A stretch of DNA of 64,000 nt from Mycolicibacter arupensis. Its GTDB lineage: Bacteria; Actinomycetota; Actinomycetes; Mycobacteriales; Mycobacteriaceae. Numbering within the stretch: the stretch's first letter is position 1; every line of letters begins with the position of its first letter. Below the pieces are notes generated by a model. The model did not search any database and was not told the DNA's origin. It was given only the letters and a program-made list of their open reading frames with translations. Both the position numbers and the translations under genes were made by a program. This document shows positions 39,520-49,103 of the stretch, one piece after another. The stretch is from contig NZ_MVHH01000018.1 of assembly GCF_002086515.1 (NCBI RefSeq), positions 1 to 64,000 on the forward strand, in the 5' to 3' direction.

Positions 39520-40872
39520 ATGGCGGATGATGGTGGGGTGGTGCTGCCAGAGAACCAGTCGAGTCGATTGGGTGTCGCACATACCGTGCAGTCGTTGGCG
39601 GAGTCTTTTGCGGGCGCCGATACGGTCGCCGACGCCGCCCGGCTGCGCGATCTGCGCCGGATGAAAGTGGTTGCGCTGAGTTTCCTGCTCGGCGCAACCG
39701 TGGTCTTTGTGCTCTGCCGGTGGGCGCAGGCCGATGGACAGGCGCCTGGCTGGGTGGGCTACGTCGGTGCTGCCGCGGAGGCCGGCATGGTCGGTGCGCT
39801 GGCGGACTGGTTCGCGGTCACCGCGTTGTTCAAACATCCGCTGGGCATTCCCATCCCGCACACCGCGATCATCAAGCGCAAGAAGGACCAGCTCGGGGAG
39901 GGGTTGGGCACCTTTGTGCGGGAGAACTTCCTGTCACCACCGGTGATCGAGACCAAGCTGCGGGACGCGGAGGTCGCCGGGCGGGTGGGCAAGTGGCTCT
40001 CGGAGTCGGCTCACGCCGACCGGGTGGCTGCCGAGACGGCGACCGTGCTGCGGGTCCTTATCGAGATGCTGCGCGACGACGACGTCCAGGACGTGATCGA
40101 CCGGATGATCGTGCGTCGCCTCGCCGAGCCGCACTGGGGCCCGCCGGTCGGCCGGGTGCTGGGGTCGCTGTTGGCAGAGAACCGGCAGGAGGCGCTGATC
40201 CAGCTGCTGGCCGACCGGGCCTTTCAGTGGTCGCTGAATGCCGGGGAGGTCATCCAGCGCGTGGTCGAGCGTGATTCCCCCACGTGGTCACCGCGCTTCG
40301 TCGACCACTTGGTCGGCGATCGCATTCACCGCGAACTGATGGACTTCACCGACAAGGTCAGACGTAATCCTGATCACGAACTGCGGCGCAGTGCGACCCG
40401 ATTTCTGTTCGAGTTCGCCGACGATCTGCAGCACGATCAGGCGACGATCGCCAAGGCCGACGCGGTCAAAGAGCAGCTGATGGCCCGCGAGGAAGTGGCC
40501 AACGCCGCGGCGACAGCCTGGCGAACACTCAAGCGACTGGTGCTCGAGGGTGTCGACGATCCGTCCAGCGCGTTGCGGACGCGGGTGGCTGCGACGGTGG
40601 TCCAGGTCGGAGAAGCGTTGCGCGACAAGGCGGAACTGCGCGACAAGGTGGACAACTGGATCGTGCGGGCTGCGCAGCATCTGGTGGCTCATTACGGAGT
40701 GGAGATCACCGCGATCATCACCGAGACCATCGAGCGCTGGGACGCCGCCGAGGCGAGTCGGCGCATCGAATTGCACGTCGGGCGCGACTTGCAGTTCATC
40801 CGGATCAACGGGACGGTGGTCGGCGCACTGGCCGGCTTGGCGATCTATGCCATAGCCCAACTTATGTTCTGA
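39520..40872 (+). CDS. DUF445 membrane protein (Rv0473 type)
   Basis: A 450-residue DUF445 protein. It has an N-terminal hydrophobic helix (about 49-66), the conserved block GALADWFAVTALFKHPLGIPIPHTAIIKRKKDQLGEGLGTFV near residues 90-130 (quoted here only as landmarks GALADWFAV and IPHTAIIKRKKD), a long helical middle, and a C-terminal membrane helix (about 430-448). It may be controlled by the divergent TetR. Function unknown. Confidence 0.88.
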   Translation: MADDGGVVLPENQSSRLGVAHTVQSLAESFAGADTVADAARLRDLRRMKVVALSFLLGATVVFVLCRWAQADGQAPGWVGYVGAAAEAGMVGALADWFAVTALFKHPLGIPIPHTAIIKRKKDQLGEGLGTFVRENFLSPPVIETKLRDAEVAGRVGKWLSESAHADRVAAETATVLRVLIEMLRDDDVQDVIDRMIVRRLAEPHWGPPVGRVLGSLLAENRQEALIQLLADRAFQWSLNAGEVIQRVVERDSPTWSPRFVDHLVGDRIHRELMDFTDKVRRNPDHELRRSATRFLFEFADDLQHDQATIAKADAVKEQLMAREEVANAAATAWRTLKRLVLEGVDDPSSALRTRVAATVVQVGEALRDKAELRDKVDNWIVRAAQHLVAHYGVEITAIITETIERWDAAEASRRIELHVGRDLQFIRINGTVVGALAGLAIYAIAQLMF

Positions 40873-40959
40873 CCTGCGCTAGCAAGTGCTTGCAAAAGTT
40901 AGCACCCGGCAGTATCGTGGCACGTGTCAGCAATCGCCAGTCCACGAAAGGGGTCACCG

Positions 40960-41352
40960 GTGTCGCAAGATGACAAGCTCACCGCAGTGGTCTCCACGGC
41001 AGCGGCGGATATCGGTAGCTTCATTCGGTCCCAGCGCGAAGCCGCGCAGGTGTCCATGCGTCAGCTGGCCGACAAGGCCGGCGTCAGCAATCCGTATCTG
41101 AGCCAGATCGAACGTGGCCTGCGCAAGCCTTCCGCTGACGTCCTCAGCCAGATCGCCAAGGCTCTGCGGGTTTCCGCCGAAGTGCTGTATGTCCGGGCAG
41201 GAATCTTGGAGCCGAGCGAGAAGAGCGAGGTCCGTGACGCGGTCATTTCCGATGCGGCGATCACGGAACGGCAAAAGCAGGTTCTGCTCGACATCTACAC
41301 CTCTTTTCTGCAGCAGAACGAGGCCGACGGTGAGGAGACGCCACCTGACTGA
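40960..41352 (+). CDS. XRE-family regulator (Rv0474 type)
   Basis: A 130-residue helix-turn-helix protein: IGSFIRSQREAAQVSMRQLA followed by KAGVSNPYLSQIERGLRKPS places the HTH at about residues 18-72. A short C-terminal helical region follows. It starts at GTG 40960, with GAAAGGGG upstream. It lies 62 bp before hbhA, as in M. tuberculosis, where it is thought to regulate hbhA. Confidence 0.93.
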   Translation: MSQDDKLTAVVSTAAADIGSFIRSQREAAQVSMRQLADKAGVSNPYLSQIERGLRKPSADVLSQIAKALRVSAEVLYVRAGILEPSEKSEVRDAVISDAAITERQKQVLLDIYTSFLQQNEADGEETPPD

Positions 41353-41414
41353 TCCTCACGCGTTCTCCTGACCGAAAAACCGACACACGATTTCACACCT
41401 GAAAGGAACCCGAC

Positions 41415-42029
41415 ATGGCCGAGAACCCGACCATCGAAGAACTGAAGGCCCCGCTGCTGGCCGCGCTCGGCGCCGCCGACCTGGCCCTGGCCACCGTGAA
41501 CGACCTCGTCTCCAACCTGCGCGAGCGCGCCGGTGACGCCCGCGAGGACGCCTCCACCCGTGTCGAAGAGAGCCGTGCCCGCCTGACCAAGCTGCAGGAA
41601 GAGCTGCCCGAGCAGTTCGCCGAGCTGCGTGAGCGCTTCACCGCCGACGAGCTGCGCAAGGCCGCGGAGGGCTACGTGGAAGCCGCCAGCGAGCGCTACA
41701 ACGACCTGGTCGCCCGTGGTGAGGCCGCCCTGGAACGGCTGCGCAGCCAGTCCGGCCTGGACGACGCCTCGGCGCAGGTCGAGGGCTACGTGGAGCAGGC
41801 CGTCGAGTTGACCCAGGAAGTGCTGGGCAACGTAGCCACCCAGACCCGCGAGGTGGGCGAGCGTGCCGCCAAGCTGGTCGGCATCGAGCTGCCCGCGAAG
41901 GACGAGCCGGCTCCGGCTCCCGCCAAGAAGGCCCCGGCTGCCAAGAAGGCCCCGGCCAAGAAGGCGGCGCCGGCTAAGAAGGCCCCGGCTGCCAAGAAGG
42001 CTCCGGCCAAGAAGGTCACCCAGAAGTAG
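41415..42029 (+). CDS. hbhA: Heparin-binding haemagglutinin HbhA
   Basis: A 204-residue surface adhesin. Residues 1 to about 150 are helical with coiled-coil heptads ([20 protein letters not shown]). The C-terminal 45 residues are Lys/Ala/Pro-rich PAKKA/AAKKA repeats, the part that in M. tuberculosis binds heparan sulfate and is methylated on lysines. GAAAGGAAC lies before the ATG. The Lys-rich tail is complete here. Confidence 0.96.
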   Translation: MAENPTIEELKAPLLAALGAADLALATVNDLVSNLRERAGDAREDASTRVEESRARLTKLQEELPEQFAELRERFTADELRKAAEGYVEAASERYNDLVARGEAALERLRSQSGLDDASAQVEGYVEQAVELTQEVLGNVATQTREVGERAAKLVGIELPAKDEPAPAPAKKAPAAKKAPAKKAAPAKKAPAAKKAPAKKVTQK

Positions 42030-42071
42030 TCGAGTTCGACGCCCGGGACGGTGCCCGCCTAGGCTTGTAGC

Positions 42072-42353
42072 GTGATCGCTGCGAACCTGGTGGGTACCGT
42101 CCTTTTCGTTCTGCAGATCGCCGTTTTCGCTACGTCGGTGTACGCCTTCGTTCACGCGGCGCTGCAACGTTCGGATGCCTACACCGCCACCGACAAGCTC
42201 ACCAAGCCGGTGTGGCTGGTGATCCTGGGCGTGTGCGGGCTGCTGTCACTGGTCCTGCAGGTGATGGGAATGGCCATCGCGGCCTGCGCGGCCGGCGTCT
42301 ACCTGGTGGACGTGCGCCCCCGACTCCTCGAGGTCCAAGGCAAGTCCCACTAG
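42072..42353 (+). CDS. DUF2516 small membrane protein (Rv0476 type)
   Basis: A 93-residue protein with two membrane segments (about 5-30 and 44-75). It starts at GTG 42072. It follows hbhA as in M. tuberculosis. No function known. Confidence 0.85.
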   Translation: MIAANLVGTVLFVLQIAVFATSVYAFVHAALQRSDAYTATDKLTKPVWLVILGVCGLLSLVLQVMGMAIAACAAGVYLVDVRPRLLEVQGKSH

Positions 42354-42357
42354 CGCC

Positions 42358-42768
42358 ATGGTGCGTTCGCTTGTCCTGCTCTGTGTTTCGGCCGCTGCGG
42401 CCACGGTGTTGAGCGCCGCGCCGGCTGCCGCTGACACCGAATCTCCCGGCTACATCGACCACACCGAGTGGGTCAGCTACGCCAATCGATCAAGCCTGCG
42501 GGTGTACCCGACCCCGGCCGCGCGGGCGGCAGCGCTGCGCCTGGAGGCCGGTGCCGTCAGCGAACGGGCCTGGCGTGAGGTGCTCGCGCACGCGCCCGAC
42601 GCCGACACCCCGGGGATGCGTGATCAGTTCGTCTGCCACTGGAGCTACGCCGAGTTCGCCCGCCCCGGAAAGACCAGTTGGAATCTGGAGCCGTGGCGGC
42701 CCGTGGTCGATGACGTCGCCATGCTCGAATCCGGTTGCAACCCCGGCGCCGCTGAGGAGGCCTTCTGA
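42358..42768 (+). CDS. DUF2599 secreted protein (Rv0477 type)
   Basis: A 136-residue exported protein with a signal peptide (1-27, cut near AAADT). The mature part has [31 protein letters not shown] and ESGCNPG, with two Cys likely in a disulfide. It is 4 bp after the DUF2516 gene and overlaps deoC by one base, so the group is one transcript. Role unknown. Confidence 0.86.
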   Translation: MVRSLVLLCVSAAAATVLSAAPAAADTESPGYIDHTEWVSYANRSSLRVYPTPAARAAALRLEAGAVSERAWREVLAHAPDADTPGMRDQFVCHWSYAEFARPGKTSWNLEPWRPVVDDVAMLESGCNPGAAEEAF

Positions 42769-43460
42769 TGTCGGTGACGCCCGCGCCCAGCTGGGGCCGT
42801 GAGCAGGTGGCGCAGCTGGTCGACCACACGCTGCTCAAACCCGAAGCGACCGCGACGCAGGTCGCAGCCGTCGTCGCCGAGGCCGCTGAACTGCGCGTCG
42901 CCGCGGTCTGTGTGTCGCCGTCCATGGTCGCCGTTGCCGCGGCGGCGAACACGGCAGGAATCCCGATCGCCGCGGTGGCGGGTTTCCCCTCCGGCAAGCA
43001 CCTTCCGGCGGTCAAGGCGCACGAGGCCGCGCTGGCCGTCGCGGCGGGGGCGGCCGAGATCGACATGGTCATCGATGTCGGCGCGGCGCTGACCGGTGAT
43101 TTCGCGGCGGTCGGCGCCGACATCGCCACGGTGCGCGCCGCGGTGCCCCGCGCCGTACTCAAGGTGATCGTTGAGTCTGCCGCACTGCTGGAATTGGGCG
43201 GTGACGCCGCCCTGATCGCTGCCTGTCGTGCCGCCGAGGAATCCGGCGCCGATTTCGTGAAGACCTCCACCGGATTTCATCCATCCGGCGGGGCTTCGGT
43301 GCACGCCGTGGAACTGATGGCCCAGACCGTCGATGGCCGGTTGGGCGTCAAGGCCAGCGGTGGTATCCGCGGGGCGGCCGACGCGCTGGCCATGCTCGAC
43401 GCCGGCGCGACCCGGCTCGGGTTGTCCGGCACCCGGGCGGTGCTCGACGGCTTGGGCTGA
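42768..43460 (+). CDS. deoC: Deoxyribose-phosphate aldolase
   Basis: A 230-residue class I aldolase that splits 2-deoxyribose 5-phosphate into acetaldehyde and glyceraldehyde 3-phosphate. The Schiff-base Lys is in DFVKTSTGF, a second Lys in VKASGGIRG, and the [11 protein letters not shown] strand is present. The ATG at 42768 overlaps the previous stop. It matches Rv0478. Confidence 0.95.
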   Translation: MSVTPAPSWGREQVAQLVDHTLLKPEATATQVAAVVAEAAELRVAAVCVSPSMVAVAAAANTAGIPIAAVAGFPSGKHLPAVKAHEAALAVAAGAAEIDMVIDVGAALTGDFAAVGADIATVRAAVPRAVLKVIVESAALLELGGDAALIAACRAAEESGADFVKTSTGFHPSGGASVHAVELMAQTVDGRLGVKASGGIRGAADALAMLDAGATRLGLSGTRAVLDGLG

Positions 43461-43474
43461 CGCGGCGGGGCCGG

Positions 43475-44239
43475 CTAGAGGGAATCGAAGCACTGGCTCG
43501 ACGACTGCCCCGACAGGGCGGCGTCGCGCGACGAGAACTTCACCACCACACCGGAATCGGTGACCTCCACGTTGTCGAGGTGGATCCCCAGCGGCAGATC
43601 GCCGGTCACCTTCGCGGTGAGTTCGTCCAGACGGCGCTGCACCGTGTCGGTGTCCAGATCGTGGCCCAGTGCCTCTAGATCGACCACCTGCAGCGACAGG
43701 CCGTTGCCGGCCAACTGCGGCTTCACGGTCGCCTTGTTCAGCAGTCCCTTGAGCCGGACTGTGCCGGCGCCGGGATCCGTGGTGACGCTGCCGGTGACGA
43801 TGCTGCCGATCATCGGGACGACGTCCTGGATCGACTGCTTGATGCCGTCGGCCGGCCAGGTGATGGTGCCCTCCAGTGACCCGATGGTGCCCTTGGGGTC
43901 TGACGCGCCCGCGCTCTTGTTCAACCGGACATCGCGGATATCGAGCTCGAGCCGCATGCCCTTGGCCTGCCGGATCTGATTGCCTGCGGTCCGGACCGAG
44001 ATGTGCGGGTATTCGTCGTTGAAGTACTGCGCCAGCACCGGGGGAGTGGTCCCGAAGGACACAGTGGCGCTGTCCTGTGCCTCGCACGAGACGGCGTCGG
44101 CGACCAACGTGTTCGCGCGATGGCGGGCGTAGAGCTCGCCACCGAGCATCCCGACCAGCGCGACGGCCAGTACCGCGGTCAGCGCCAGCAGGACCGCCGG
44201 CAGTCCGGAAAACCTATGAGTGGGTCCGGGAGCGCTCAT
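43475..44239 (-). CDS. DUF2993 (LmeA-family) membrane-anchored protein, copy 1
   Basis: A 254-residue extracytoplasmic protein anchored by one N-terminal helix (about 13-36). The rest is a DUF2993 domain, the family of LmeA, a periplasmic phospholipid-binding protein that affects lipomannan elongation in M. smegmatis. It is clearly paralogous to the next gene on the same strand (AGNQ..-AK-M, GTIGSL..T.TWPA.GIK). It ends with a Cys pairing with one near residue 52, as in the paralogue. Its position fits Rv0479c. Confidence 0.83.
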   Translation of the reverse strand: MSAPGPTHRFSGLPAVLLALTAVLAVALVGMLGGELYARHRANTLVADAVSCEAQDSATVSFGTTPPVLAQYFNDEYPHISVRTAGNQIRQAKGMRLELDIRDVRLNKSAGASDPKGTIGSLEGTITWPADGIKQSIQDVVPMIGSIVTGSVTTDPGAGTVRLKGLLNKATVKPQLAGNGLSLQVVDLEALGHDLDTDTVQRRLDELTAKVTGDLPLGIHLDNVEVTDSGVVVKFSSRDAALSGQSSSQCFDSL

Positions 44240-44248
44240 TGTGCAAGG

Positions 44249-45235
44249 TTACAGATTTGCGAAGCACGGATCGTCCGACCGCGGGATGGAGGCGTTCTGC
44301 GTGGAGAAGCGCGCCACCACGCCGGTGTCCGTGACCTCGATGCTGTCAGCGTGCAGTCCCAGGGGATAGCGCTTGGTCAACTGCGCTGCAAACCTGTCCA
44401 GTTCGGGCTGCAGCGACTCACGTGGCAGGGTCAGCGCGCCCAGTCCGGTCAGCTTCTGAACCTGCAGTGACAGTCCGCCATTGACGACTTCGGGTTTCAC
44501 CACCACGGTGGCCAAGCCGAATGCCCCCCGCAGCTCAACCGTGCCGTTCTGGGCGTTGGTCTTGAGCTCCGAGACCAGGTTGCCCAGAATCGGCACCATG
44601 GTCTGAACGGTCTCCTTGATACCGGCAGCCGGCCAGGTCAGCGTGGCCTGCAGCGAGCCGATGGTGCCTCGCGAGTCGCCGGTGCCGTGCAGGTCGACAT
44701 CGGAGATGCTCAGGTCGGCGGTCATCTGCTTGGCGTCTTTGACCTGATTGCCGGCGGTGTGGATAGAGATGTTGGTGTAGTTGCCGGTGATGTGCTGCCA
44801 CAGGAACGGCGGTGTCACGCCGAACGAAGCGGTGGCCTTGTCGTTCACCACACATTCGGTGGCCTTAGCCACTTTGCTGTCGCCGATGCGGCGGGCGATC
44901 AGCTCAGCGCCGATCAGCCCAGCCAGTGCCAGTGCGACCACCGTGACCAGGATCAGCACCACGGCCAGGGGATCGCGCAGGATCGAAGCCGTCCGTGACG
45001 CGATGCCCGGGGATTCGAGCACGGTGGTGGGTGCCTCGCCAGGCGGTGCCGGTGGAGGCGTGGCCGGAATGCGGGTGGTGGGCTCCTGGCCTCCGCCGCC
45101 CGCCGGTATCTGCTGGGTGGGCGACGCCGAAGGCTCCGGGGGAGGCGGTGGCATCGGGTCGCCGTGGGGCTCGGGCTGGCCGGTGGGCCGAGCCCACGCT
45201 GACTCGCCGTGGGGAGGTCCGGACGGATTGCTCAC
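44249..45235 (-). CDS. DUF2993 (LmeA-family) protein with Pro-rich N-terminus, copy 2
   Basis: A 328-residue paralogue of the downstream gene. It has a proline-rich cytoplasmic tail (residues 1-80), one transmembrane helix (about 91-113) and an extracytoplasmic DUF2993 domain. The stop is 9 bp before copy 1, and its GTG overlaps the nitrilase stop, so all three are one operon. The tail may bind other envelope factors. The lipid ligand is unknown. Confidence 0.82.
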   Translation of the reverse strand: MSNPSGPPHGESAWARPTGQPEPHGDPMPPPPPEPSASPTQQIPAGGGGQEPTTRIPATPPPAPPGEAPTTVLESPGIASRTASILRDPLAVVLILVTVVALALAGLIGAELIARRIGDSKVAKATECVVNDKATASFGVTPPFLWQHITGNYTNISIHTAGNQVKDAKQMTADLSISDVDLHGTGDSRGTIGSLQATLTWPAAGIKETVQTMVPILGNLVSELKTNAQNGTVELRGAFGLATVVVKPEVVNGGLSLQVQKLTGLGALTLPRESLQPELDRFAAQLTKRYPLGLHADSIEVTDTGVVARFSTQNASIPRSDDPCFANL

Positions 45236-46050
45236 CCGGGCGATTCTGCCTTACCGACCTGAAGGAAGGCCGCGCGATTGCTCAACACGGCCAGCTTCTG
45301 GCGGGCGTCGGCGACCGCGCCGAGGTCGATGTCGCAGACCAGGAGCTGCGGTGATGCACCCGCTGCGGCCACCACCTCGCCCCATGGCGAGGCCACCACG
45401 CTGTGCCCCACTCCGGTCGGCGCGCCGGAGGAATCCGCCGGCCCGCCCGGATCGGCCTGCCCGACGGCGGCGACGTAGCTGGTGGAATCCAGGGCCCGGG
45501 CCCTGGCCAGCAACTCCCACTGGGAAATCTTGCCCGGGCCCGCGCCCCACGACGCACAGACCGCGATCAGCTGAGCGCCGCGGTCGGCCAGCTCGGTGTA
45601 GAGCGCAGGGAACCGGATGTCGTAGCAGGTCGACAGTCCGACTCCCACCCCGTCGACGTCGATGACCACCGGCTCGAATCCGGGCGCCACCGTGCGCGAT
45701 TCGGTGAAACCGAAGGCGTCATACAGGTGCACCTTGTGATAGTGCGTGTCGGTTCCCGGGCCCACGGCCAGCAAGGTGTTGGTGACCCGCCCGTCTTCGG
45801 CCGGGCTGAACATTCCCGCGACGACGGTGATCTGATTTCGCGCGGCGACCGCGCGGACACCTGTTGCCCATGGCCCGTCGAGCGGTTCGGCGACCGGGCC
45901 CAACGGCACCCCGAACCGGCACATCGTGGCCTCGGGAAACACCACCAAGGCTGCCCCCTGCGCCGCGGCCCGCTCGGTGTAGTCGGTCACCAGTTCCAGG
46001 TTGGCCACCGGGTCGGTGCCGCTGAGAATCTGCGCACACGCAATCCGCAT
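45232..46050 (-). CDS. Carbon-nitrogen hydrolase (nitrilase superfamily)
   Basis: A 272-residue amidase-type enzyme. The catalytic triad is Glu40 (FPEATM), Lys106 (HKVHLYD) and Cys142 (STCYDIRFP). This is the layout of Nit1/omega-amidase-like members, which in other organisms repair deaminated glutathione; here the substrate is unknown. It matches Rv0480c and is in an operon with the DUF2993 genes. Confidence 0.92.
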   Translation of the reverse strand: MRIACAQILSGTDPVANLELVTDYTERAAAQGAALVVFPEATMCRFGVPLGPVAEPLDGPWATGVRAVAARNQITVVAGMFSPAEDGRVTNTLLAVGPGTDTHYHKVHLYDAFGFTESRTVAPGFEPVVIDVDGVGVGLSTCYDIRFPALYTELADRGAQLIAVCASWGAGPGKISQWELLARARALDSTSYVAAVGQADPGGPADSSGAPTGVGHSVVASPWGEVVAAAGASPQLLVCDIDLGAVADARQKLAVLSNRAAFLQVGKAESPG

Positions 46051-46059
46051 GGGCCCAGC

Positions 46060-46581
46060 CTATGCCGTCGGCGCCGCGCCGCCCTGTCGCAGCCACGCCA
46101 GGGTGAACCGCTGCTCGGTGGTCATCAGCTCTGCCAGCTGCCCGCCGATGAAGCTTTCGATCTTGCCGCCCACCAGCGGGATGTCGACCTGCACCGTTGC
46201 GGTCAGCCGCAACTCGCAGCCGCCCGACGCGGGCGCCAGCACCGCGTCACCGGAGAGCTTCGCCGGTGCGCCGACGACCTTGCCGACCACCTGGGCGCGG
46301 GCGCGGCCGTCCCGGACCGGGTGCCAGGTCTCGTGTCGTGCCACATCGAGATTGCCGGGATGAAACTGCGCGGCCAGCGCGGGCAACTTCGTTCGGTGAA
46401 TGCCCTGCGTGGTCAGGACGTCGACGCCGCCATCGGGTCCGACGGTCATCTCGTCCAGCGCCACCACGTCGGCTCCGGACTCGGCCAGCCGTGCCCGCCA
46501 GTAGTGCTCGTCGGCAAAGACGGCATACACCTGCTCGACGCTCGCCGGGTAGTGCTCGGAGAGCGTGAATGTACGCGGCAT
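46060..46581 (-). CDS. DUF2505 protein (Rv0481c type)
   Basis: A 173-residue START/SRPBCC-like protein of the DUF2505 family: FTLSEHYPASVEQVYAVFAD opens it, and ELRLTATVQVDIPLVGGKIE is the later signature. Such folds bind hydrophobic ligands. It starts at ATG 46581, divergent from murB by 26 bp. Ligand unknown. Confidence 0.85.
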   Translation of the reverse strand: MPRTFTLSEHYPASVEQVYAVFADEHYWRARLAESGADVVALDEMTVGPDGGVDVLTTQGIHRTKLPALAAQFHPGNLDVARHETWHPVRDGRARAQVVGKVVGAPAKLSGDAVLAPASGGCELRLTATVQVDIPLVGGKIESFIGGQLAELMTTEQRFTLAWLRQGGAAPTA

Positions 46582-46607
46582 AGCTGGTCACGCTACCGTT
46601 ACCGGCC

Positions 46608-47666
46608 GTGGCGGGTTCCGAGTTCGCGGGCGCGCGTGTCGCCGAGGCGGTGTCGCTGGCACCACTGACCACCCTGCGGGTCGGGCCGGTCGCCCGGCGT
46701 GTGATCACGTGCACCGACAGTGCCCAGATCGTTGCCGTGCTGGGCCGTCTCGACGCGGCCGGCGATCCCCCGCTGGTGCTGGCGGGGGGCTCCAATGTGC
46801 TGATCGCAGACGACCTGGAAGACCTGACCGCCGTGGTGCTGGCCAACGATGCGATCAGCGTCGAGGGCAACCTGTTGCGAGCCCAGGCCGGTGCGGTGTG
46901 GGACGCCGTGGTCGCCAGATCGGTCGCGGCGAATCTCGGCGGTCTGGAGTGCCTGTCGGGGATTCCCGGTTCGGCCGGCGCGACGCCCGTCCAGAACGTC
47001 GGGGCCTATGGCGTGGAGGTCGCCGATCGGCTCACCCGGGTGCTGCTGCTGGATCGGCGGTCCGGGGAGGTGCGCTGGACACCGGCGGCCGACTTGGAGC
47101 TCGGGTATCGCACCAGCGTGCTCAAGCACTCCGACGCGGCGGTGGTGCTGGAGGTCGAATTCGAACTGGATCCGTCCGGGCGTAGCGCGCCGCTGCGCTA
47201 CGGCGAGTTGGCCGCGGCGCTCGATGCTGCCGACGGTGAATCCCGTGATCCGGCGACGGTTCGCACTGCGGTGCTCGCGCTGCGGGCGGCGAAGGGAATG
47301 GTGCTCGACTCGGCCGACCACGATACCTGGAGCGTCGGCTCGTTCTTCACCAATCCTGTTGTCCCACAAGAGATATTTTCGGTGATCGCCGATCGGGCAC
47401 GCGGGCCGGTGCCGCACTGGGCCACGCCCGGTGGGGTGAAGCTGGCCGCCGGCTGGCTGGTGGAGCAGTCGGGATTCGGCAAGGGCTATCCCGGTGCGAA
47501 GGCTGCTGCGCGGCTGTCCACCAAACATGCCTTGGCGCTGACCAATCGGGGTGGCGCCAGCTCCGCCGACATCGTGGGGCTGGCCCGGGCCGTGCGGGAC
47601 GGGGTGCACGACAGTTTCGGCGTCACCCTGCACCCGGAGCCGGTGCTCGTCGGGTGCGCGTTGTAG
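46608..47666 (+). CDS. murB: UDP-N-acetylenolpyruvoylglucosamine reductase
   Basis: A 352-residue FAD enzyme that makes UDP-N-acetylmuramate for peptidoglycan. [11 protein letters not shown] and [18 protein letters not shown] bind FAD, the catalytic Ser is in [12 protein letters not shown], and the late Glu is in LHPEPVLVG. This is type I MurB. It starts at GTG 46608 and is followed by an L,D-transpeptidase gene. Confidence 0.96.
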   Translation: MAGSEFAGARVAEAVSLAPLTTLRVGPVARRVITCTDSAQIVAVLGRLDAAGDPPLVLAGGSNVLIADDLEDLTAVVLANDAISVEGNLLRAQAGAVWDAVVARSVAANLGGLECLSGIPGSAGATPVQNVGAYGVEVADRLTRVLLLDRRSGEVRWTPAADLELGYRTSVLKHSDAAVVLEVEFELDPSGRSAPLRYGELAAALDAADGESRDPATVRTAVLALRAAKGMVLDSADHDTWSVGSFFTNPVVPQEIFSVIADRARGPVPHWATPGGVKLAAGWLVEQSGFGKGYPGAKAAARLSTKHALALTNRGGASSADIVGLARAVRDGVHDSFGVTLHPEPVLVGCAL

Positions 47667-47724
47667 ACCCGGTGTAACCAACATCGCAGGTGGCCGGGCA
47701 TTTGGGCCGGTATCTTGGAATGCC

Positions 47725-49023
47725 GTGACCCTGAACCGGCGGCAAGCGTTAGCGGCGCTGGCCGCAGGGGTGCTGGCGCCGACCGCGGTGGCGGGCTGTT
47801 TCGGCCGGTCTGGCAACAGCGCCGAGAAGGCGCCGCCCCCGGCGCCCACCCTGGTCTTCGAGCCCGCCCTGGAAGACGGGGCTATCGCCGATGTGCTGCC
47901 CACCGCCCCGGTGGGCATCACGGTCCGCGACGGCTGGTTTCAGCGGGTGGCGTTGACCAGCCCGGCCGGAAAGGTGCTTGCCGGGACCTTCAACCGCGAG
48001 CGCACGCGTTACACCGTCACCGAACCGCTGGGCTATGACGCCGCCTACACCTGGAGCGGATCGGTGGTGGGCCACGACGGCAACGCCGTCGCGGTCAGCG
48101 GCCGCATCACCACGATCGCGCCTTCGGTCGTCATCGACGGCGGCTTTCAGCTGGCCGACGGCCAGACGGTGGGGATTGCCGCACCGGTGATCCTGCAGTT
48201 CGACGGGCCGATAGCCGACAAGCCGGCCGTCGAACGGGCGCTGAGTGTGGTCACCGAGCCACCGGTGGAGGGCGGCTGGGCTTGGTTGCCCGATGAGGTG
48301 CAGGGGGCGCGGGTGCACTGGCGCAGCCGGGAGTACTTCCCGGCCGGAACGACCGTGAGCGTCAGCGCCAAGCTCTATGGTCTGGCGTTCGGTGACGGTG
48401 CCTACGGGGCGCAGGACATGTCGCTGGACTTCGCGATCGGGCGGCGCCAGGTGGTGAAGGCCGAGGTCTCCTCGCACCGCATTCAGGTGGTCCGCGACGA
48501 GGGCGTGATCATGGACTTCCCCTGCAGCTACGGTCAGGCCGACAAGGCCCGCAACATCACCCGCAACGGCGTCCATGTGGTCAGCGAGAAGTACGCCGAC
48601 TTCTACATGTCCAATCCGGCGGCCGGCTACAGCAATATCCACGAGCGCTGGGCGGTCCGGATCTCCAATAACGGGGAGTTCATCCACGCCAACCCCTCCA
48701 GTGCCGGTGCGCAGGGCAACACCAACGTCACCAACGGCTGCATCAACCTGTCGACCGAAGACGCCGAGCAGTACTTCTACAGCGCGATCTATGGCGATCC
48801 GGTCGAGGTCACCGGTAGTTCCATCGAGCTGTCCTACGCCGACGGGGACATCTGGGACTGGGCCGTGGACTGGGATACCTGGGTCTCGATGTCGGCGCTG
48901 TCGGATCCCGAGCCGACCCGGACCTCGCTGCCCAGCGCGGCACCGGCCACGCCGACCGACGCCCCGACGTTGTCGGGCACGCCGACGACTACGACGACAA
49001 CGAGTCCTGCGCCCGGCGGTTAG
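47725..49023 (+). CDS. ldtE: Lipoprotein L,D-transpeptidase (LdtE/LprQ type)
   Basis: A 432-residue lipoprotein that should form 3-3 cross-links in peptidoglycan. The start at GTG 47725 leads to a twin-Arg-containing signal peptide ([13 protein letters not shown]) with lipobox VAGC (Cys25). Two immunoglobulin-like domains precede the YkuD domain, whose catalytic region reads FIHANPSS then TNGCINLS with Cys339. The usual Ser-His-Gly-Cys is Thr-Asn-Gly-Cys here, a variant I recall in the Rv0483 subgroup. The C-terminal tail is Thr/Pro-rich. Confidence 0.92.
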   Translation: MTLNRRQALAALAAGVLAPTAVAGCFGRSGNSAEKAPPPAPTLVFEPALEDGAIADVLPTAPVGITVRDGWFQRVALTSPAGKVLAGTFNRERTRYTVTEPLGYDAAYTWSGSVVGHDGNAVAVSGRITTIAPSVVIDGGFQLADGQTVGIAAPVILQFDGPIADKPAVERALSVVTEPPVEGGWAWLPDEVQGARVHWRSREYFPAGTTVSVSAKLYGLAFGDGAYGAQDMSLDFAIGRRQVVKAEVSSHRIQVVRDEGVIMDFPCSYGQADKARNITRNGVHVVSEKYADFYMSNPAAGYSNIHERWAVRISNNGEFIHANPSSAGAQGNTNVTNGCINLSTEDAEQYFYSAIYGDPVEVTGSSIELSYADGDIWDWAVDWDTWVSMSALSDPEPTRTSLPSAAPATPTDAPTLSGTPTTTTTTSPAPGG

Positions 49024-49103
49024 TGAGGCTCGACGTAGGACTCGACGTAGGAGAGGCGAAGCTGGGCCGCCGAATCAAGCCCGACGGTTAGCGAGGCTCG
49101 ACG
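49017..49103. repeat. Direct repeats spanning two convergent gene ends
   Basis: CGGTTAGYGAGGCTCGACG occurs at 49017-49035 and 49085-49103. The first includes the stop codon of the transpeptidase gene and the second, read in reverse, the stop of the SDR. A 12-bp unit CTCGACGTAGGA also occurs twice in a row from 49029. This looks like a small local duplication at the 3' ends. Confidence 0.75.

Noticed and set aside
41900..42020. Repeated AAGAAGGC-type units in hbhA as a DNA repeat element
   Set aside because: They simply encode the Lys/Ala/Pro repeats of the heparin-binding tail.
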